DNA of 64,000 bases from Corynebacterium sp. (GCF_030532715.1 NZ_JAUNKO010000002.1:381413-445412); one strand, 5' to 3'. Shown: positions 34,035 through 42,791, numbered from the stretch's first letter. Translations and numbers: made by a program. Notes: generated by a model from the sequence alone, not told the origin.

Positions 34035-34091
34035 GCGTCCTGCGATTCGAGCTCGTGAGGTCAATGACCCCGCAATACGCACGCAGGACGC
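34035..34091 (-). promoter_or_regulatory. Long stem-loop in the rtcB leader
   Basis: GCGTCCTGCG (34035-34044) and CGCAGGACGC (34082-34091) form a perfect 10-bp stem. An inner GGTC-AAT-GACC hairpin is at 34059-34069. The stop codon of the leader ORF lies inside the loop, so a ribosome there would affect folding. Confidence 0.6.
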
Positions 34092-34123
34092 ACAATGCTT
34101 GGATTTTGCTGTTCTCGCCGCAT
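34061..34123 (-). CDS. Putative 20-residue leader peptide upstream of rtcB
   Basis: The peptide is MRREQQNPSIVRPACVLRGH. The ATG at 34123 has GAAAGGA 7 nt upstream, a better ribosome site than many genes here have. The last codons run into the 10-bp stem above. It may be a regulatory leader peptide for rtcB. Conservation is untested. Confidence 0.4.
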   Translation of the reverse strand: MRREQQNPSIVRPACVLRGH

Positions 34124-34206
34124 CTCGCGTCCTTTCGTCGTAGTCGGGGTGATTTACCAAAATTATGATTAGCACAGGTGCGGAAACCTGCCCGCATTCG
34201 GGGGTG

Positions 34207-34521
34207 CTACTGGGTGTCGGAAAGCGCCAGTGCAGCGCCGGCAACACCGCTGGTCACGGCTAGTACTGCGGGCCACGCGCCGATCTTTTTGGCAAGGGGA
34301 TGGGATAGCCCGAACGCGGCGATGTAGGCGGTGCTTAACCCGGCTGCCAACGGCACGCCGCCCTTGGCATACCAGCTGCGCGCCGCCCATACGCCAGCCG
34401 CGGCGAGGAGCGCTCCGCCGAGGGGACGGACCCCGGTCTCGCGGGCTGTGAGCCACCCACCGATGAGCCCAGTAGCCACAATAGGTGCAGTTTTAACTTC
34501 GGACGCGTTTTTGAACTTCAT
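34207..34521 (-). CDS. Small conserved membrane protein
   Basis: A 104-residue protein with three or four hydrophobic stretches (APIVATGLIGGWL, LGGALLAAAGVWAA, AAGLSTAYIAAFGL, WPAVLAVTSGVAGAALAL). No enzymatic motif is visible. It resembles uncharacterised corynebacterial membrane proteins. It is transcribed toward rtcB but separated by about 265 bp, and diverges from the B12 riboswitch operon. Confidence 0.65.
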   Translation of the reverse strand: MKFKNASEVKTAPIVATGLIGGWLTARETGVRPLGGALLAAAGVWAARSWYAKGGVPLAAGLSTAYIAAFGLSHPLAKKIGAWPAVLAVTSGVAGAALALSDTQ

Positions 34522-34567
34522 AGCAAACTAATGTACTCGCTTTAGTCGTTTCAACGTTCGGTGGGCT

Positions 34568-34740
34568 ACAATTCGAACCGTCAGTGAGCTGGTCAAGGGA
34601 ATCTCGGTGAGAATCCGAAACTGGCGCGCAGCGGTGATTGGGTACTACCCCCAAATTGGGAGTCGCCACTGGTCTTTCAGGCTGGGAAGGTGCATTGGGG
34701 GTGGGGTGATCCAACGAGTCCGAATACCTGCCGGCTCTTC
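34568..34740 (+). ncRNA. Cobalamin riboswitch
   Basis: The core elements are readable. AAGGGAATCTCGGTGAGAATCC is followed by GCGCAGCGGTGA. The B12-box-like AGTCCGAATACCTGCC is at 34717-34732. Downstream, CTCCTT at 34747-34752 is complementary to the Shine-Dalgarno AAGGAG at 34787-34792, so control is probably translational. It precedes the importer genes and implies B12-type corrinoids as the ligand. Confidence 0.9.
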
Positions 34741-34798
34741 GCTGGGCTCCTTTCGTCTCCGCGTTCGAGATGGAGGGGCAGTGTTGAAGGAGTTCCAC

Positions 34799-35851
34799 AT
34801 GACTGGAACTGGTGTGCGCAAAAACGCGCTCACCGTAGCGTTGTTCGTGCTGCTTTTGCTGCTCATCGCGGTGAGCTTTGTCATCTCATTGACGTTTGGT
34901 TCTGTCGACTACGCTCGTGGCGCCGTTTGGGAAGTTGTGTGGGCCCGGCTCAACGGCGCCAAGGGACCTGATCAGGCAATTGATTCAATTGTGTGGGAGT
35001 TGCGAGTGCCCCGGGGGTTGCTTGCGTTGATTGTGGGCGCTGGCTTGGCGCTCGCGGGCGTCGCAATGCAAACTCTTGTGCGAAACCCGCTTGCGGATCC
35101 GTACTTGCTTGGGGTTTCTGCGGGTGCCAGTGTCGGTGCCACCGCGGTATTGACCTTCGGCGTGTTTTCCTCGTTGGGTTTGTACGCACTTTCGGGTGGC
35201 GCGTTGATCGGTGCGCTCGTGGCCACGGCGACCGTGTACGGCATTACGATGGCTCAAGGCGGCCTCACTCCGTTGCGGCTGATCTTGTCTGGGGTGGTGC
35301 TTTCCTCGGCGTTCTCCGCCATGGCAAGCTTCCTTGTATTCAAGGGGCCAGATGCCCGTGCGGCGCAGGGCGTCATGTTTTGGATGCTTGGCTCCGTGGC
35401 GGGCGCACAGTGGAACAAACTTGCGCTTCCTTTTGCAATTGTGATGATCGCGGCGTTGGCATTAATGCTGATTTCCAACCATATGGACGCGCTGGCTGCG
35501 GGCCCCGATACCGCGGCCGCGCTTGGTGTTCGTGTAGGCGTTCTGCGACAGGTCCTGTTTTTTATCCAAGCGTTGCTGGTCGGCTGCATGGTCGCTGTCG
35601 CCGGCGGAATTGGGTTCGTGGGGCTGGTTATTCCGCATTTGGCGCGCATGCTGGTGGGGTCGTTGCACTGGCGCCTGTTGCCTATTGCGATGGCGACCGG
35701 CGCGCTGTTCTTGCTGTGGGTTGATGTCATTGCACGGGTGTCGGCGCCCCCGCAGGAAATTCCGTTGGGTGTTGTTACTGGTGTGCTCGGCGCACCAATG
35801 TTTTTGATTCTGATGGCCCGGGGCCGCTACCACTTCGGAGGCCAGAACTAA
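34799..35851 (+). CDS. btuC: BtuC-type ABC transporter permease (corrinoid import)
   Basis: A 350-residue polytopic FecCD/BtuC-family permease with about ten hydrophobic helices. Signatures include WELRVPRGLLALIVGAGLALAG and GGIGFVGLVIPHLARMLVG. I chose ATG 34799, with AAGGAG 6 nt upstream; the upstream frame is riboswitch. The stop overlaps the next ATG (TAATG). The family also includes iron-siderophore and heme importers, but the riboswitch argues for cobalamin. Confidence 0.9.
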   Translation: MTGTGVRKNALTVALFVLLLLLIAVSFVISLTFGSVDYARGAVWEVVWARLNGAKGPDQAIDSIVWELRVPRGLLALIVGAGLALAGVAMQTLVRNPLADPYLLGVSAGASVGATAVLTFGVFSSLGLYALSGGALIGALVATATVYGITMAQGGLTPLRLILSGVVLSSAFSAMASFLVFKGPDARAAQGVMFWMLGSVAGAQWNKLALPFAIVMIAALALMLISNHMDALAAGPDTAAALGVRVGVLRQVLFFIQALLVGCMVAVAGGIGFVGLVIPHLARMLVGSLHWRLLPIAMATGALFLLWVDVIARVSAPPQEIPLGVVTGVLGAPMFLILMARGRYHFGGQN

Positions 35852-36612
35852 TGTTCGATATTCGGGGTGTTGCGGCGGGCATCGGCGCAACCACCATTGT
35901 TCGCGATATTTCCTTTACTGTGGCGCGCGGCAGCATGACCGCACTCGTGGGCATCAACGGCGCCGGAAAGTCCACGCTGCTCCGCGGCATCGCCGGCATT
36001 ACTGCACTGCACGCGGGTTCCGTACTGCTTGAAGGTGCCGATGTGCATGCGATGCGTCCTCGTCACCGTGCCCAACAGTTGACGCTGGTGGGGCAGGAGG
36101 AGTCCCCGCCTGGCGATCTCACGCTGTCTGAAATGGTTGCCCTGGGTAGGCTGCCGCATTTGAAGTCCTGGCAACTTGGTGGCAGCAAGGAACGCCGCAT
36201 TGTCGCTGAGTCACTTGCCTTGGTCGGTCTCGCGGACCTTGCTGATCGTTCGTGCGATCAGTTATCCGGCGGCCAACGGCGCCGCGCGCTGCTTGCCCGG
36301 GGATTCGCCCAAGGGACTGATTTGGTGTTGCTCGACGAACCAACGAACCACCTTGACGTGCACCACCAGCTGCAACTGCTCAAGGTGTTGCGCGAATCGG
36401 GCCGTACCATTTTGGCCACGATTCACGATCTTGACCTCGCCGTTTCCCACTTTGACCAAGTGGTGGTCTTGCACGAGGGCTGCATGCTCGCGGCTGGCCC
36501 GCCGGAAGAGGTTCTGCTCCCACACCATGTGCGCGAGGTGTTTAACGTCCAGGCGATGTTAACCAAGCTTCCAGAAGCTACGCGCACGCACCTTATTGTT
36601 GATTCACTCTGA
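35851..36612 (+). CDS. btuD: BtuD-type ABC transporter ATPase
   Basis: A 253-residue ATPase with Walker A GINGAGKST, signature LSGGQRRRA and Walker B LVLLDEPTNHLD. It energises the BtuC permease. Its start overlaps the btuC stop and the next gene begins 14 bp after its end, so the three genes are co-translated. Confidence 0.92.
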   Translation: MFDIRGVAAGIGATTIVRDISFTVARGSMTALVGINGAGKSTLLRGIAGITALHAGSVLLEGADVHAMRPRHRAQQLTLVGQEESPPGDLTLSEMVALGRLPHLKSWQLGGSKERRIVAESLALVGLADLADRSCDQLSGGQRRRALLARGFAQGTDLVLLDEPTNHLDVHHQLQLLKVLRESGRTILATIHDLDLAVSHFDQVVVLHEGCMLAAGPPEEVLLPHHVREVFNVQAMLTKLPEATRTHLIVDSL

Positions 36613-36625
36613 TACAGGAGAAACC

Positions 36626-37678
36626 GTGAAAAAGTACACTCTTGCGCTGCTTACTGGTTCGGCGCTATTCCTTGCCGCATGTGGCGGCCAGACCGCCGAT
36701 ACGGTAGCTGATGGCGGCGTCACCATCACCAACTGTGGCAAGGAGGTGACGTATGCCCAAGCGGACAAACTGTTCGTCAACGACGGCAACATCATTTCGA
36801 TCGCGCTTTCGGCCGGCGCCCAAGACAAAATCGCGAATGTTAGTTCGATGCAGCGTGATGTTGATATTTTGTCCGCAAAGTACGGCAAGGATGTCATTTC
36901 TGGCCTCGACAGTGTGGCCAAGGAATACCCATCCCTCGAAGAGGTCGTGAGCAAACAGCCCGACATTTTCGTTGCCGGTTGGAACTACGGGTTCGACGAA
37001 GGTAAAAACCTCACCCCGGATTCGTTGAAGGATCAAGGCATCGATTCGTACATCCTTACTGAGTCGTGCCGCCAGGAAGGCACCACCAAGCGGGGCATTG
37101 TGGATCCTTGGGAAGCCGTGGAAATGGACCTTGCCAACATCGGCGCCATCACCGGCAATAAGGAGACCGCCGACAAGGTTGTGAAGGATCAGCAGGATCG
37201 CCTTGCCGCGCTGCGTACGGCGGATCAGCCGGACACCGCCCCAGTGGCTTTCGTATTCGATTCCGCCTCTGATACGATTTTCACCTCGGGTAAGTTTGGC
37301 GCTCCGCAGGCGATCCTCGAGGCTGCCGGCGCGAAGAATGGCGCCGAGGATGTTGAGGATACCTGGACCAAGGTTGGCTGGGAGCACCTCACCGCAACCA
37401 AACCTGACGTGTTTGTGTTCGTCGAGTACCCCGGGCAAGAGTTCGAAGAAAAGGTGAAGATCCTTAAGGAAAACCCCGTCACTAAGGATCTCCCTGCGGT
37501 GAAGGAAAACCGTTTTATTAACCTCCCGTATGCGATGTGGACATCTAGCCCGCTGAACATTGATGCCGCCGAACATGTGCGCAAGGGTTTGGAAAAGTTC
37601 CAGCTTGCCCCGAAGTCGGATATTAAGCCTGCTCTGGCGTTGCCGGACAATCTCCCGGGTACGGAGTACTTTCAATAA
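36626..37678 (+). CDS. btuF: BtuF-type substrate-binding lipoprotein
   Basis: A 350-residue lipoprotein. The signal MKKYTLALLTGSALFLAAC ends in a lipobox with the acylated Cys near residue 19. The rest is a periplasmic-binding-protein fold of the class with a rigid helix (QPDIFVAGWNYGF, TKPDVFVFVEYPG). The start is GTG with ACAGGAG upstream. It captures the ligand on the outer face for BtuCD. Confidence 0.88.
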   Translation: MKKYTLALLTGSALFLAACGGQTADTVADGGVTITNCGKEVTYAQADKLFVNDGNIISIALSAGAQDKIANVSSMQRDVDILSAKYGKDVISGLDSVAKEYPSLEEVVSKQPDIFVAGWNYGFDEGKNLTPDSLKDQGIDSYILTESCRQEGTTKRGIVDPWEAVEMDLANIGAITGNKETADKVVKDQQDRLAALRTADQPDTAPVAFVFDSASDTIFTSGKFGAPQAILEAAGAKNGAEDVEDTWTKVGWEHLTATKPDVFVFVEYPGQEFEEKVKILKENPVTKDLPAVKENRFINLPYAMWTSSPLNIDAAEHVRKGLEKFQLAPKSDIKPALALPDNLPGTEYFQ

Positions 37679-37728
37679 TCTGAAGTCTACGTAGCTAAGA
37701 TTTCGCGACGATCCTAGGAGGATTCATC

Positions 37729-38907
37729 TTGAAAACAGTTTCCTTGTACTTAGGATCGGCTGCGATATCGTTGGTGGGCAATAGTTTGGCGATGGTGGTG
37801 TGGCCGTGGCTTGTTTTGCAACGTACAGGTGATCCGGCGGCCGCTGGCACTGTCGTCACGGCGATTGCTGTCCCTTCACTGATTTTCGCCATTTTTGGCG
37901 GCCATTTGATTGACACTTTTGGGCGTAAGCGCATGAGTGTTGTTTCGGATGTGGTGAGCGGGGCGTCGGTAATTGCGCTGATCGCTGTGGACACTTGGGG
38001 TCAGTTAAACCTCGCGTGGTTTATCGCTATTGGCATTCTCGGCGCGCTTGGCGACGTCCCGGGCATGGCCGCGCGCGCCGCCCTCGCCGGAGATGTGGCG
38101 AAGGCGTCCGGAAAATCTTTGGATATGATTTCGGGTGTTCAGCAGACGCTCATTGGGATGTCGATGTTCCTTGGGCCGGTGTTGGCGGGCTTGCTGTTGG
38201 CGAATCTTCCTATTTCCCAGGTGCTGGTGGTGACGGCTTCGTGTTCATTGCTTGCCGCGGCTTTGACCTCGTTAGTGCGTGTAACTGCGGGCGAGATGAC
38301 TTCCGAAGCTTTCTCATTGGACGCGTGGTTGAGCATTTTGAAAGCCCCAATGATCCGCATTATGGCTAGTGCGCAATTCATTGGTTCTATGCTGGTCACT
38401 CCCTATTTGATGGTGCTTGTGCCGGCGCATTTTCAGAATGTGAATAACCCGACAATGATGGGTGTCGTCCACGCTGGCTACGCGGTGGGCATGATGGTCG
38501 GCGGCGCCGCGATTGCGGCTACGGGGTCCGGCAACCGCAAACTGGTGTGGTCTGTTTCCATGCTGTGCTTCACATTGGGGTTCGTGGGTATGGGCTTTTT
38601 GTCCAATCAGTGGATCTTGCTTGCGGGCATGGCCATCGCCGGCATTGGTGGGGGCGTGATCGGCCCTTTGCAGATGATTTTAGTCACCGAGTCAGTTCCC
38701 GAAAACTTGCGTGGCCGGGCGTTTTCCCTCTTTATGGCGATCGGCCAGGTTTCTGCCCCGTTGGGGTTTGCGGTAACCACGGTGATGCTCACCCAACTCT
38801 CAATCTATACGGTGGCCGTGTGCTTGGCGGGGGCGTGGATGCTATCGGCGATCGTTTTGACGCAGCGTGGATTGGTAAAAATTTCCGAACCGGCACCGTC
38901 GGCGTAA
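37729..38907 (+). CDS. MFS transporter
   Basis: A 392-residue major facilitator with about 12 hydrophobic helices. Its loop motif is GGHLIDTFGRKR, and NLRGRAFSLFMAIGQ lies in the second half. The start is TTG at 37729, supported by AGGAGG 6 nt upstream. Substrate unknown. It begins 50 bp after btuF, so it might be transcribed from the riboswitch operon, though a cobalamin role is not shown. Confidence 0.8.
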   Translation: MKTVSLYLGSAAISLVGNSLAMVVWPWLVLQRTGDPAAAGTVVTAIAVPSLIFAIFGGHLIDTFGRKRMSVVSDVVSGASVIALIAVDTWGQLNLAWFIAIGILGALGDVPGMAARAALAGDVAKASGKSLDMISGVQQTLIGMSMFLGPVLAGLLLANLPISQVLVVTASCSLLAAALTSLVRVTAGEMTSEAFSLDAWLSILKAPMIRIMASAQFIGSMLVTPYLMVLVPAHFQNVNNPTMMGVVHAGYAVGMMVGGAAIAATGSGNRKLVWSVSMLCFTLGFVGMGFLSNQWILLAGMAIAGIGGGVIGPLQMILVTESVPENLRGRAFSLFMAIGQVSAPLGFAVTTVMLTQLSIYTVAVCLAGAWMLSAIVLTQRGLVKISEPAPSA

Positions 38908-38917
38908 CATCTCGGGG

Positions 38918-40294
38918 GTGAGTAGTTCGGTATTGCCTCAGCGGCAGGCGTGGCGCGCGTTGGCGGCGCTGTGCATAGGATTCTTTATGATCCTGCTGGA
39001 TCAAACAGTTGTTGCAGTGGCTACTCCGCAGTTTCAGGTGGAGCTGGGGGCGAGCATCAACCAGGTTGTGTGGGTGACATCCATCTACCTTCTGTTTTTC
39101 GCGGTCCCGTTGCTGGTCACCGGCCGGTTAGGTGATCGGTTTGGGCAGCGGAATGTGTACCTTGTCGGCATGACGGTGTTCACGTTGAGTTCGTTGGCTT
39201 GCGGCTTGGCGGGGGATGTTGTGACGTTGATTGTGGCTCGCGCGGCGCAGGGGCTCGGGGCGTCGATAATGGCACCTCAAACGATGAGCGTAATCAACCG
39301 TGTGTTCGCACGTGAGCGTCGGGGATCGGCTATGGGGATGTGGGGCGCGGTCGCAGGTTTGGCCACGCTTGCTGGCCCCGTACTTGGCGGCGTCATCGTG
39401 GATTCCGTGGGCTGGCAGTGGGTGTTTTTCATTAATGTTCCCCTCGGCGTGCTATCTCTCACGCTGGTGGCGATGTGGGTGCCGAAGATGCCGCGGATGG
39501 CCCGCCGGATCGATTTCGCAAGCGTTATCGTCTCAATCGCTGCTATGTTCGGCGTTGTGTTTGCGGTGCAGGAGGGCCCGGAACTGGGTTGGCCGGCGTG
39601 GATCTGGTTGGTGCTTGCTGCCGGTTTCGTTTTCGTGGGGGTGTTTGTGTGGTTGCAGAAAACCGCGGAGGCGCGTGGCCGTGATCCGCTGGTACCGCTG
39701 GATATTTTCCGTAATCGCAATTTCTCTATTGGCGCGTTTTCGATTTCGATGATGGGTTTCGCGGTGAGCGGAACGATGCTGCCGGTGATGATTTTCTTGC
39801 AGGAGGGCCATGGGTTGAGCGCCCAGGAGGCGGGTTTTATGCTGGTCCCCATGGCGGTGATTTCGGGGTTGTTGGCGCCGTTTGTGGGGAGGTTGTCTGA
39901 TCGCTTGGATCCGCGGATTTTGTCGGTGAGTGGTTTTTCATGCATGACGGTGGCGGTGCTTCTGCTGGTGGTGGTGATGCGTGATGGTGTTGGATTCTGG
40001 TGGGTTATGCTCCCGATTACGGTGCTGGGTTTTGGTAATGGTTTGGTGTGGTCGCCAAATTCGGCGACTTCGATGCGGGATTTGCCGGTGAGTAGTGTTG
40101 GCGCGGCGTCGGGTGTGTATAACTCGACTCGGCAGGTGGGGTCCGTGGTTGGCGCGGCGATTATTGGGGCGGCGATGCAGATGGGTGTTGCGGCGACGGA
40201 TATTGCTTCTGCTATGGGTAATTCTGTGATTCCGGCGGTGGTTGCGTTGTGTTTGGGTTTGTTTGCGGTGTCGCGGTTCCGCAATCGCCTGTAG
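38918..40294 (+). CDS. DHA2-family MFS drug exporter
   Basis: A 458-residue, 14-helix type transporter. Motifs include LLDQTVVAVATPQF near the N-terminus, TGRLGDRFGQRNV and the motif C-like LAGPVLGGVIVDSVGWQWVF. It resembles EmrB/QacA-like proton antiporters, exporting drugs or lipids. The GTG start follows the previous stop by 10 bp, without a clear ribosome site. Confidence 0.85.
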   Translation: MSSSVLPQRQAWRALAALCIGFFMILLDQTVVAVATPQFQVELGASINQVVWVTSIYLLFFAVPLLVTGRLGDRFGQRNVYLVGMTVFTLSSLACGLAGDVVTLIVARAAQGLGASIMAPQTMSVINRVFARERRGSAMGMWGAVAGLATLAGPVLGGVIVDSVGWQWVFFINVPLGVLSLTLVAMWVPKMPRMARRIDFASVIVSIAAMFGVVFAVQEGPELGWPAWIWLVLAAGFVFVGVFVWLQKTAEARGRDPLVPLDIFRNRNFSIGAFSISMMGFAVSGTMLPVMIFLQEGHGLSAQEAGFMLVPMAVISGLLAPFVGRLSDRLDPRILSVSGFSCMTVAVLLLVVVMRDGVGFWWVMLPITVLGFGNGLVWSPNSATSMRDLPVSSVGAASGVYNSTRQVGSVVGAAIIGAAMQMGVAATDIASAMGNSVIPAVVALCLGLFAVSRFRNRL

Positions 40295-40306
40295 GCATGG
40301 CTGGGC

Positions 40307-40333
40307 GGCCCCGTCACGCTGGGTGTTTCGGGG
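40307..40333. terminator. Weak bidirectional hairpin between convergent genes
   Basis: GCCCCG at 40307-40312 and CGGGGC at 40328-40333 lie between the DHA2 exporter and the HNH gene. No U-tract is present. Confidence 0.3.
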
Positions 40334-40343
40334 CGCGCTAGCT

Positions 40344-41693
40344 TTAGAACGGGGGATCGCCCTCGTCTGGTGGGGGTTCCGCCGGTATCGGCTCAATGGG
40401 TTTCGGCGGTGGTTTCGGTGTGCGCCGTTTTTCCAGCAGGGAGTTGAGGTTTGTGCCCCAGTCTCCGAGCCCGCCTCGTTTAGCGAGTCGCAGCGGCACT
40501 GGGAACGTAAATCCTGGCCGCAGCGTGAGGTTTCCTAGCGGGTTGCCTATGATGCCCGCGATTCTGCCTTCCGGTGGCGTGACAATCGTTTCTCCTGCGA
40601 TGACCCAGGTGACGGTCCCGTCGTTGGCCATGGTGCAGGAGACCCGCTGGTCGGTTTTGTAGTTGTGGTGCTTTTTACACAGGCATTGCAGGTTCACGTA
40701 GGTGGTCCATCCGCCGTCTTGGTAGCGGATAACGTGGTCTATTTGGCATTCGGTGGCGCGAACGTTGCACCCGGGGTACCGGCAATGCCCGTCTCGTAGC
40801 CGCACGGCTTCTTTCAATTCCCGCGGCGGTGTGTAGCACGTCAACCGGATTTGCGTAAGTTTTTCAAGGTCGAAGTACGTGTAGTTTTGCTTGAACAGTT
40901 CCTGTTGTGCGGCGGTGAGGATCCCGATGTCTTCCACATAGTCTGGTTGGAAGTCCACCGGTTGCGGGCCGGTGCCAAAGAAGTGCACTGTCCAAGATTT
41001 TGGAAATTCCAGCACTTCATCTTTGAGGAATGGCAGTGCGAATGCTTCCGCGTGGGTGAGGTCGTGTTTTGTGGCAAGTGCGTCTACTGCTTGGGCTACG
41101 GCTTCTACCACTTCGGTGGGAGCCTCAATATTGAGGTGGGAGTAGCCGGGAATGTATGAGGGGAAGATTAACACACTTGAGCTCGGGGTGAGTTCTTGGT
41201 CCACTTCACCTGCAAGCTGTAGTTTCTTAACGAACTCTGTGGTGATTGCCTTGATTTTCGATGCATTCGGCACAGCTTGGTTGGCCCGCGATGCAGTCAG
41301 TGCGCGCACGAGGAACACGTCGATGCTGTGCCATGCGTCCGCGTTGTCGAGCGGCACGAACTTGGTGGCGGATTCAATCGCACGTAGGCGCGAATAGTCT
41401 AAGTGGCCGAGGTTGAGTGCGTGCTTTGTTAGGTGGGGCAGGCGCAGCAGGGTTTCAATACAGTACAACCAGTTGCGTTGCACGTGCGCGCTCGTGTTGT
41501 AGATCACCGCATACTTCGAGCAATGCGTGCCCACATCTTCACCTAATGGGTCGATGTGGTGTTCTAAATGCTTCCGCAGGATGCCGCGGTGATACGCCAT
41601 AGTGAGCGGATCACCGTCGGGGTTATTCAGACCGTAGAACTCCCCCTTTGGCCCCATGAGGGCGACGAGCTCCTCGCGGGTAATGGTTTCCAT
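40344..41693 (-). CDS. 13E12/DUF222-type HNH endonuclease domain protein
   Basis: A 449-residue protein. The helical N-terminal two-thirds is of the kind found in actinobacterial 13E12 repeat proteins. The HNH motif spans about residues 302-345: GHCRYPGCNVRATECQIDHVIRYQDGG, then NLQCLCKKHHNYK. The Cys pairs and the HH are intact. The C-terminal tail is Pro-rich (PPPKPIEPIPAEPPPDEGD). Such genes are often multi-copy and mobile-element linked; function unknown. Codon use looks AT-richer than neighbours. Confidence 0.8.
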   Translation of the reverse strand: METITREELVALMGPKGEFYGLNNPDGDPLTMAYHRGILRKHLEHHIDPLGEDVGTHCSKYAVIYNTSAHVQRNWLYCIETLLRLPHLTKHALNLGHLDYSRLRAIESATKFVPLDNADAWHSIDVFLVRALTASRANQAVPNASKIKAITTEFVKKLQLAGEVDQELTPSSSVLIFPSYIPGYSHLNIEAPTEVVEAVAQAVDALATKHDLTHAEAFALPFLKDEVLEFPKSWTVHFFGTGPQPVDFQPDYVEDIGILTAAQQELFKQNYTYFDLEKLTQIRLTCYTPPRELKEAVRLRDGHCRYPGCNVRATECQIDHVIRYQDGGWTTYVNLQCLCKKHHNYKTDQRVSCTMANDGTVTWVIAGETIVTPPEGRIAGIIGNPLGNLTLRPGFTFPVPLRLAKRGGLGDWGTNLNSLLEKRRTPKPPPKPIEPIPAEPPPDEGDPPF

Positions 41694-41976
41694 GGGGGAC
41701 CCTCCGATAATTGGTTGTTAATGTTTCCCTGCTCCCGATGTTGTTACCACTTATTCTACCGTCAGGCTGCAAACCTGACAAGAGCCAAAAATGTGCACTT
41801 CATCACAGTTATATTCGGCGCGAAACTGAACCGCTGCGCTCTCAATCGAACGCTGCTTCCCTCACTCAAAACCCTCCCGCCCCACAAAACCAACCAGCCC
41901 ACGCCAAACCCCCCCCCCCCCCAAACCCACACACCCACCCCCCCCACCACCCCCCCAAAAACCCCCCCCCCGGGTG
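41694..41976. repeat. C/G homopolymer block and potential G-quadruplex
   Basis: On the plus strand there are runs of 14 C (41909-41922), 8 C (41938-41945), 7 C (41950-41956) and 10 C (41962-41971), separated by A-rich spacers. The minus strand, which is the coding strand of both flanking genes, thus has at least five G-runs suitable for a quadruplex. No gene is believable in this 283-bp interval. Confidence 0.8.
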
Positions 41977-42423
41977 TTAGACCCAGGCGACCAATCCCCG
42001 GAGGGGCACGATGCGGGAGTCTGGGATGCTGTAGATGCCGCGTTTTTTGGCTACCCAGCCTGCGCTTTCGAGGGTGGAAATGTGGTGGTATGCGGTGCCT
42101 GCGGAGGTCACCACTTTTTCGTTTACTAGTTCCATTACGCTGGCGGGTTGTTGGAGGAGGTGCCGTATGATGTCGGTGCGAATGGGGTGTGAGAGTGCTG
42201 AAATTCGGTTGAGGGATTCGTTCCAAGCGGCGTCGGTGAGTGCTGCGGCGGGTCGTACTCGCTGGTAGCTGATGTGGCCGATGGGGAGTTCGACGTCGCC
42301 GGAGAATTCGATGGTTCCGGTGGTTGGCGCGGCGGGGTGTTCGGCGTTGTAGGCGTCTTCGAGTGCCGCGATTCGTGTTTCTAGCGCGGCGATTCGGGCG
42401 TCGAGTTCGCTCGTGTGAGGCAT
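41977..42423 (-). CDS. ArsR-like winged-helix regulator with N-terminal coiled coil
   Basis: A 148-residue protein. The first ~30 residues are heptad-like (SELDARIAALETRIAALEDAY). Residues about 75-145 form a winged helix (ALSHPIRTDIIRHLLQQPASVMELV and TAYHHISTLESAGWV), as in ArsR-type regulators. No metal-binding cysteines are seen. I chose ATG 42423; a GTG at 42432 is possible, with a TAAAAT-like box upstream. The stop abuts the C-run block. The target is unknown. Confidence 0.7.
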   Translation of the reverse strand: MPHTSELDARIAALETRIAALEDAYNAEHPAAPTTGTIEFSGDVELPIGHISYQRVRPAAALTDAAWNESLNRISALSHPIRTDIIRHLLQQPASVMELVNEKVVTSAGTAYHHISTLESAGWVAKKRGIYSIPDSRIVPLRGLVAWV

Positions 42424-42432
42424 GGTGTACAC

Positions 42433-42791
42433 GCTAGCAATATTTTAAAATTCTGGGTTTTGGTTTGATCGCCGGTCCCCGATCACAGGTACGTCGCCTC
42501 TCGACGCCCCGCCTAGCCACCTTGCTCACACGCCCACTGTGGTTTGTCCGGCTGGGGAATCGTTGTGATTGTTATCGCTTGTTTGGGTGCCCGTTTGGTT
42601 TGCATTTTGGTGGGGTTTGCGCGCGGCGTCGTGAAGCGGTTGCCGTTTGGCGTCGCTGTGCTGGGGTTTCTTCGGAGCGCGGGGGTCGTTGGGTGTGGGC
42701 AACGGCGGGTTGTGGGTGGTTTTGGTGAGGGGTTCGCCACAGATCGGAGTTCTGGTTCACTTCCGTTCGGGCAGATTCAAATCGTACCGGC
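42433..42791. other. Intergenic region upstream of pfkA
   Basis: About 360 bp of GT-rich sequence without a supported gene. It carries the AT-rich promoter area of the ArsR-like gene at its left end and the pfkA promoter at its right end. An in-frame extension of pfkA exists but is not supported. Confidence 0.5.

Noticed and set aside
34021..34140. Possible tRNA-like sequence upstream of rtcB (GATTCGAGCTC resembles a T-loop)
   Set aside because: No acceptor stem, anticodon arm or D-arm can be built around it. The strong stem that exists is a simple hairpin.
41909..41971. CRISPR-like or tandem repeat array
   Set aside because: It consists of homopolymer runs with irregular spacers, with no repeat unit and no cas genes.
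41711..41980. Open frame through the C-run block encoding a poly-proline tail
   Set aside because: The proline run is only the homopolymer read in one frame, and no start signal is present.
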